Part shown: one piece after another, positions 1-3,424 of the stretch
How positions within the stretch are numbered: position 1 is the stretch's first letter
Layout: each line of letters starts with the position of its first letter
NCBI GenBank assembly: GCA_035532755.1
Contig: DATKQI010000019.1
Coordinates: forward strand, 1 to 6,199
Reading direction: 5' to 3'
From: DATKQI01 sp035532755
GTDB taxonomy: Bacteria > Pseudomonadota > Alphaproteobacteria > Acetobacterales > Acetobacteraceae
Length of the DNA: 6,199 bases
Notes under the pieces: generated by a model
What the model saw: the letters and a program-made list of their open reading frames with translations, nothing else
What the model was told of the DNA's origin: nothing
The model's database searches: none
Translations under genes and position numbers: made by a program

Positions 1-329
1 CCGGCGCCGGCGCCGCGTGCTTCAGGCAGAAGTGCGACGTCGTGGATGTAGAACGTATCCGGTGCCGAAGGCAGTCGCTCCAGGAATGAATTCAGCGTCG
101 GTGGCTGTCCCGAAAGCCAAGGATGGCTCAGGATGTAGCCGATGATCCTTTCGCCGCCTTGCAGCACGAAGCACCCGGACGGATAGAGCCTCAGCCGCTC
201 GGCATAGATGCCGAGGTCTTCCGGGTTGCTGGCGTGAACGGACCTGCCCACGGATTCAACCGCGGGAAGGTCGGCTTCCGTCATCTGCCGCCACCGGGCG
301 ATGGAGGAATCGTGGCGCATCTCATCCAT
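1..329 (-). CDS. GNAT family N-acetyltransferase, N-terminal part (cut by left window edge)
   Basis: Reading leftward from ATG at 329, 109 codons stay open to the window edge, so the C-terminus is missing. Residues about 12-24 (RWRQMTEADLPAV) are a typical GNAT opening. Residues 53-69 (CFVLQGGERIIGYILSH) look like the beta2-beta3 hairpin. Residues 94-109 (YIHDVALLPEARGAGA) match beta4 plus the acetyl-CoA pyrophosphate-binding loop R-x-x-G-x-G/A, and the window ends inside that loop. GNAT enzymes move an acetyl group from acetyl-CoA to an amine; the substrate cannot be told from this fragment. ATG 329 overlaps the transporter stop by 8 bases (ATGGATGA). ATG 320 is an equally plausible start, with a weak GGATGAG upstream, and gives no overlap. 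A hand count of bases 1-300 gives about 64% G+C, lower than the large glycosyltransferase gene. Family call firm, start and function uncertain. Confidence 0.85.
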   Translation of the reverse strand, partial: MDEMRHDSSIARWRQMTEADLPAVESVGRSVHASNPEDLGIYAERLRLYPSGCFVLQGGERIIGYILSHPWLSGQPPTLNSFLERLPSAPDTFYIHDVALLPEARGAGA

Positions 330-1077
330 GCAGATAGGCGCGGATGAAGAACACCGCGGTGATCCCGGCGGTGAAGCACAGCGTCAATGCCCGCGTCACG
401 CCGGGCGGAATGCTCCGGCCGAGGCGGGCGCCGGCATAGCCGCCGATCGCGCCGCCCAGAAGCATGATGATCGTCTGCGGCCACCGCACCACGCCGGCCA
501 GCGCGAACACAAGCACCGCGACGGTGTTCGCGGCGCTGACCAGGAGCGTGCGCGGCCCGTTCATGGCCTTGAGGTCGCTTTCGCCGAGCATGGTCCAGAA
601 CGCCAGCATCATCAGGCCCACGGCCCCGCCGAAATAGCCGCCGTACACGCCAAGCACGAACTGCATCAGCAGCACGGGGCCGGGCCGGGCATGAACGCGC
701 CCGCGCAGCGCGGCGCCGATCCTGCGCCCGAACATCAGCGCCAGCGTGGCGAGAAGCAGCAGCCAGGGCAGGATCAGGTTGAAGGCCGAGGCCGGGGTCC
801 ACAGCAGCAGCAGGCTGCCGGCGAGCCCGCCCACCACCGTCACCCCCAGCACCGGGCGCATCCCGATCCCGCACACCGAACCGAGCCGGTGATGATAAGT
901 CCAGGCACTGGCCAGGCCGCCGGGATAGAGCGCCACCGTGCTCGATGCGTTCGCCTGGACCGAGGGCACCCCCGCGGCGATCAGCGCCGGAAGGCTCACG
1001 AACGAGCCGCCGCCGGCAAGCGCGTTCATCGCCCCTGCAAGAAGCCCGGCGGCGAACAGGAACGGGAGTTGCTGCAT
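322..1077 (-). CDS. TauE/SafE (TSUP) family membrane transporter
   Basis: A 251-aa, strongly hydrophobic protein of usual TSUP length, with about eight membrane segments (roughly residues 4-22, 26-36, 45-60, 73-93, 98-116, 134-160, 176-219 as two, and 227-247). The family's two-fold internal repeat is visible. The first half has GLLAGAMNALAGGGSF (11-26) then QANASSTVALYPGG (41-54). The second half has VLGVYGGYFGGAVGL (141-155) then AMNGPRTLLVSAANTVAVLV (171-190). Family members in the inner membrane are linked to export or uptake of sulfite, sulfonates or related organic anions; which one applies here cannot be seen. The start is ATG 1077, 14 bases after the upstream glycosyltransferase stop, with no clear Shine-Dalgarno, so translational coupling is likely. 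The same frame stays open much further upstream, but that part reads as out-of-frame glycosyltransferase, so a longer fusion is not supported. Confidence 0.93.
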   Translation of the reverse strand: MQQLPFLFAAGLLAGAMNALAGGGSFVSLPALIAAGVPSVQANASSTVALYPGGLASAWTYHHRLGSVCGIGMRPVLGVTVVGGLAGSLLLLWTPASAFNLILPWLLLLATLALMFGRRIGAALRGRVHARPGPVLLMQFVLGVYGGYFGGAVGLMMLAFWTMLGESDLKAMNGPRTLLVSAANTVAVLVFALAGVVRWPQTIIMLLGGAIGGYAGARLGRSIPPGVTRALTLCFTAGITAVFFIRAYLHG

Positions 1078-1091
1078 GCGCGGATGGCCGG

Positions 1092-2330
1092 TCAGGCGTT
1101 CGCCGGGGCTTCCCGCCCCGTCAGCCGCGCGATCACCGCCTCGAACGCGGCGATGTGGCCATCGAGGCTCAGATGCGTCTCGGCATAGGCACGCGCGCCC
1201 GCCCGCAGCGTCCGCGCAATCTTCCCATCCTCCAGCAGCCCCAGGATGGCCGAAGACAGCGCCACGGGATCGAGCCCCGGCGTCAGCAGCCCGTTCGCCC
1301 CGTGCGCGATGAACTCCTGCACCGTCGGCGTATCCGCCCCGATCACGGCACACCCCACCGCCAGCGCCTCCCGCAAGGACCAGGAGGCGACGAACGGGTA
1401 GGTGAGGTAAACATGCGCGTCGGACCGGCGGAGCAGGCGCAGATGCGCCTCGTACGGCACGCGGCCGAGGAAGTGCACGCGGTCGGGGTCGATCGCGCCG
1501 CGCAGTTCGGCCAGCATCTGCGCACGCCAGCTTCCCTCCGGCGGTGGCGCGCCGTAGCTCACGCCGTCGCTGCCGACGATCGCCACCTGCACATCCGCCC
1601 GCGCCTTCAGCACCGCCGGCAGCGCGCGCATCAGCACATGGAAGCCGCGATAGGGCTCCAGATCGCGCGCGACGTAGGTCACCAGCTTCTGCCGTGCCGA
1701 CAGGCGCAGCGTGCCCTCCGTCAGCCCCGCGCGGCGCACCGCCGGGTCGGGGCTGCACGCTTCCAGGTCCACCCCTTCGGGGATGATCTCGATGCGCGGG
1801 CGTGCCCATTCCGGGTAGGTCTCGCGCTGGAACGCGGTCGGCGTCTGCCCGCGGCCCGGCAGGGCGAGTGCGAGCAGGTTCACCGCGTTCTTCGCCCGCA
1901 CGCGCGGGAACTGCGCCGGATCGAGCGGGAATTCCGGGTCGTAGCCCACGTCCACGCCGTCGGTGTGATAGAAGAATTCGAAATAGCCGAGCATGGGTGT
2001 GCCGGGAAACACATCCTGCATGTTCAGCAATTCGCCCCAGCCGTGATGGCCGATGATGATGTCCGGCACGAAGCCCAGCGTCTTCAACTGGCCGATGGCC
2101 TGCGCGGCGGCCCCGGCGCGGTGCTGGGCAAGGGCGAATTCCCGCGCATCGGGATGCACCATCTCCAGCGGAATGCGCGGCAGCCGGTACACCAGCTTGC
2201 GCACGCCGGCGAGGTGGTTCGCATTCGGCTCGCACACGAACACCACCTCGTGCCGCCGCTGCGCGCACAGGTGGCGGACGAGATGCAGGTACTGCGCCGG
2301 GAAGTTCTGATGGACGAAGAGGTATCTCAC
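1092..2330 (-). CDS. GT4-type glycosyltransferase (Glyco_trans_4_3-like N-terminus), group 1 family
   Basis: A 412-aa two-lobed GT-B enzyme that transfers a sugar from a nucleotide-sugar donor in the cytoplasm, probably to a growing surface glycan. The N-lobe opens with MRYLFVHQNFPAQY (1-14) and contains GWGELLNMQDVFPG (97-110) then YFEFFY (116-121), resembling the PF12000-type N-domain. The C-lobe has IPEGVDLEACSP (183-194), the phosphate-binding strand VTYVARDLEPYRGFHVLM (217-234) and the donor-site segment YLTYPFVASWSLREALAVG (308-326) followed by GADTPTVQEFI (331-341). In the E-x7-E position only the second Glu (E321) is present; the first is Phe313, probably a subfamily trait. The start is GTG 2330: no in-frame ATG lies just upstream and the conserved N-terminus begins exactly here. 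The ribosome binding site is weak. It follows a 97-base structured gap, and the transporter starts 14 bases after its stop. Donor and acceptor unknown. Confidence 0.93.
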   Translation of the reverse strand: MRYLFVHQNFPAQYLHLVRHLCAQRRHEVVFVCEPNANHLAGVRKLVYRLPRIPLEMVHPDAREFALAQHRAGAAAQAIGQLKTLGFVPDIIIGHHGWGELLNMQDVFPGTPMLGYFEFFYHTDGVDVGYDPEFPLDPAQFPRVRAKNAVNLLALALPGRGQTPTAFQRETYPEWARPRIEIIPEGVDLEACSPDPAVRRAGLTEGTLRLSARQKLVTYVARDLEPYRGFHVLMRALPAVLKARADVQVAIVGSDGVSYGAPPPEGSWRAQMLAELRGAIDPDRVHFLGRVPYEAHLRLLRRSDAHVYLTYPFVASWSLREALAVGCAVIGADTPTVQEFIAHGANGLLTPGLDPVALSSAILGLLEDGKIARTLRAGARAYAETHLSLDGHIAAFEAVIARLTGREAPANA

Positions 2331-2344
2331 GCCATGCTCATCGC

Positions 2345-2380
2345 GGGATCGGGGGCGGGATCGGGGGCAGGATGGGAGGC
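2345..2380. repeat. 12-bp tandem repeat, three units
   Basis: On the plus strand GGGATCGGGGGC occurs twice exactly (2345-2356 and 2357-2368). A third, degenerate unit AGGATGGGAGGC (2369-2380) matches at 9 of 12 positions. A fourth, weaker unit may start at 2381 (AGGACGGGGCGC). The repeat lies in the gap between the ChW-like gene and the downstream glycosyltransferase, ending 14 bases before its GTG start. The transcript sees the C-rich complement. Copy number could vary by slippage. Confidence 0.85.
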
Positions 2381-2392
2381 AGGACGGGGCGC
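2345..2392 (-). promoter_or_regulatory. C-rich, G-poor leader segment; candidate Rho-loading (rut-like) region
   Basis: Read as RNA from the minus strand, these 48 bases contain by hand count 30 C, 7 U, 3 A and 8 G: strongly C over G with many pyrimidine-C steps. Such untranslated C-rich, G-poor stretches are the usual signature of Rho loading. It comes directly after a strong hairpin, and between the stop of one gene and the GTG of the next, so it is not covered by ribosomes. It could therefore reduce transcription of the distal genes. The function is inferred from composition only; it might be just a neutral repeat. Confidence 0.3.
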
Positions 2393-2408
2393 GGGGCGTG
2401 CCCGCGCC
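2388..2408 (-). terminator. Strong intergenic hairpin without U-tract (attenuator or 3'-end stabiliser candidate)
   Basis: A perfect 8-bp inverted repeat, GGCGCGGG (2388-2395) and CCCGCGCC (2401-2408), encloses a 5-base loop. All eight pairs are G:C. On the transcript it sits 19 bases after the TAG stop of the ChW-like gene. No U-run follows, so it is not a standard intrinsic terminator; a C-rich tract follows instead. Plausible roles are protection of the upstream mRNA from 3' exonucleases or a pause site linked to Rho. Chance hairpins are common in DNA this G+C-rich, but a perfect 8-bp stem at this position is notable. Confidence 0.4.
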
Positions 2409-2427
2409 ATGCCGCCGGTGCCCTGCC

Positions 2428-3396
2428 CTAGCCCCGCCGCTTTGCCGGTGCCGGCTTGGCCGGTTTGGCCTTCACAGGGGCAGGCTTCGCCGCGGCCGGC
2501 TTCATGGCGGGAGGCTTGTCGGCTGCTTTCGCCCCCTTCGCCGCCTTGGCCGGCTTCGGCGCGGCCGCGCCCTTCAGGGTGAACGCCACCTGGAACGCTT
2601 CCATCGGCGAGAGGTTCGGGGATTCGCAGGCCTCGTCGCTGCCCGCCGGCCCGGCCTTCCCGCCGTCGATGAAGCTCGCGGAAACGCGGCAATCGTACAT
2701 CGCGGCCGCAGCACCCGACAGGCGCACGCGCAGCCCCAGCACCGGCAGCGCCATGCCCCGGCTGCCGCAATACTGGCCGGAGACGGACCAGGGCGAGAGC
2801 CAGCCGCGGCCCAGCACGGCCTGGTAGGTCAGATCCTCCGCCGCCACGCCGGCCGGGGCGGCGATCGCGAACCCCTCGATCCAGCGCTGGCTTCCGGCCT
2901 CGCCCACCCAGGTGCCGAACGGGGCGGACACATCGCCCTGGCGCTGCACATGCGCCATCGCCGAACCGGGCGGCGGGCTGCGCATCAGCCGCGAGGCGGG
3001 CGATCCGGGCTGTAGCGCGGCAGGTGCGGCCGCCCCCGCCGGGGCATTCTCGATCAGCCGCAGCACCTGCAGCCGCGGCGGCGCGTCGGCCGCGCCCGGC
3101 GCCTGATACACCGTCACCAGCACCCGCGCCGGCCCCCGGCCCACACGCACCAGCGCGGCATCGCCCGCACCGCTCAGCCAGCCATCGGGACGGAAGGAGC
3201 TGATCGCGACATCCTGCGCCGCACCCGGCGCGGCGGAGATCCGCACGCCCGGCAACCCCATCGGATCGGCGCCAGCCTGGGCATTCGCGGGGGGCGCGTT
3301 GAGCACGCAGAACAGCCCGGTCTCCAGCACCATCATGTGCGCCGAGGCGCGCAACTCCTGGACCGTCTTCTGCCCTTGCGCCGCATCGTCCGTCAT
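2428..3396 (-). CDS. ChW-like ('hydrophobic W') repeat protein with Lys/Ala/Pro-rich tail
   Basis: A 322-aa protein of unknown function. Residues 46-117 look beta-rich (VRISAAPGAAQDVAISSF, then ALVRVGRGPARVLVTVYQ). Residues 148-228 hold two units like the clostridial hydrophobic-W repeat: AHVQRQGD...GTWVGEAGSQRWIEGFAI (148-178) and TYQAVLGRGWLSPWSVSGQY (190-209) followed by CGSRGMALPVLGLRVRLSG (210-228). A partial third unit begins at YDCRVSASFID (234-244). ChW repeats are known mainly from secreted or surface proteins of Firmicutes and actinobacteria. The tail (277-322) has 11 Lys and 2 Arg among Ala and Pro. No convincing signal peptide: the short hydrophobic stretch at 22-32 is preceded by an acidic/polar N-terminus. 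The start is ATG 3396, because AGGGAGG lies 7 bases upstream; the frame is open further up but lacks such a site. It is flanked by glycosyltransferases, so a glycan- or surface-binding role is an inference. Confidence 0.8.
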   Translation of the reverse strand: MTDDAAQGQKTVQELRASAHMMVLETGLFCVLNAPPANAQAGADPMGLPGVRISAAPGAAQDVAISSFRPDGWLSGAGDAALVRVGRGPARVLVTVYQAPGAADAPPRLQVLRLIENAPAGAAAPAALQPGSPASRLMRSPPPGSAMAHVQRQGDVSAPFGTWVGEAGSQRWIEGFAIAAPAGVAAEDLTYQAVLGRGWLSPWSVSGQYCGSRGMALPVLGLRVRLSGAAAAMYDCRVSASFIDGGKAGPAGSDEACESPNLSPMEAFQVAFTLKGAAAPKPAKAAKGAKAADKPPAMKPAAAKPAPVKAKPAKPAPAKRRG

Positions 3397-3403
3397 CGTC
3401 GAT

Positions 3404-3410
3404 CCTCCCT
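3404..3410 (-). promoter_or_regulatory. Shine-Dalgarno site deciding the ChW-like gene start
   Basis: The minus strand reads AGGGAGG, a strong anti-16S match, with a 7-base spacer to ATG 3396. It is the clearest ribosome binding site in the window; the other starts are weak or overlapping. It argues against the earlier in-frame ATGs at 3432 and 3477, which would overlap the upstream glycosyltransferase. It also suggests this gene is translated more strongly and independently than its neighbours. Confidence 0.85.
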
Positions 3411-3424
3411 GCAATCCTGCATTC

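Noticed and set aside
1..16. Palindromic CCGGCGCCGG run at the left edge
   Set aside because: It is simply the Gly/Ala codons of the acetyl-CoA-binding loop of the acetyltransferase.
301..1188. 295-codon plus-strand frame opposite the transporter
   Set aside because: Low-complexity composition (Gln, His, Arg, Ala) with no motif. The opposite strand encodes a clear TSUP membrane protein.
322..2268. 648-codon minus-strand frame suggesting a protein fused to the transporter
   Set aside because: Only the last 251 codons make sense. The upstream part is the glycosyltransferase gene read in the wrong frame, and ATG 1077 falls just after that gene's stop.
2331..2427. Internal promoter in the 97-base gap
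   Set aside because: No -35/-10 like pair is visible on the minus strand; the gap is G+C-rich throughout and accounted for by the hairpin and repeat.
945..2582. 545-codon open frame on the plus strand opposite the GT4 gene
   Set aside because: Rich in Arg, Pro, Ala and His with no domain pattern. It mirrors the well-recognised glycosyltransferase on the other strand, and high-GC genes commonly leave long open antisense frames.
2327..2770. 147-codon minus-strand frame crossing the end of the ChW-like gene and the gap, ending at the GT4 start
   Set aside because: Its body is the ChW-like gene out of frame and the rest is the Pro/Asp/Ala translation of the tandem repeat. No ribosome site or family resemblance. 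The GTGA overlap with the next start looks like coincidence.
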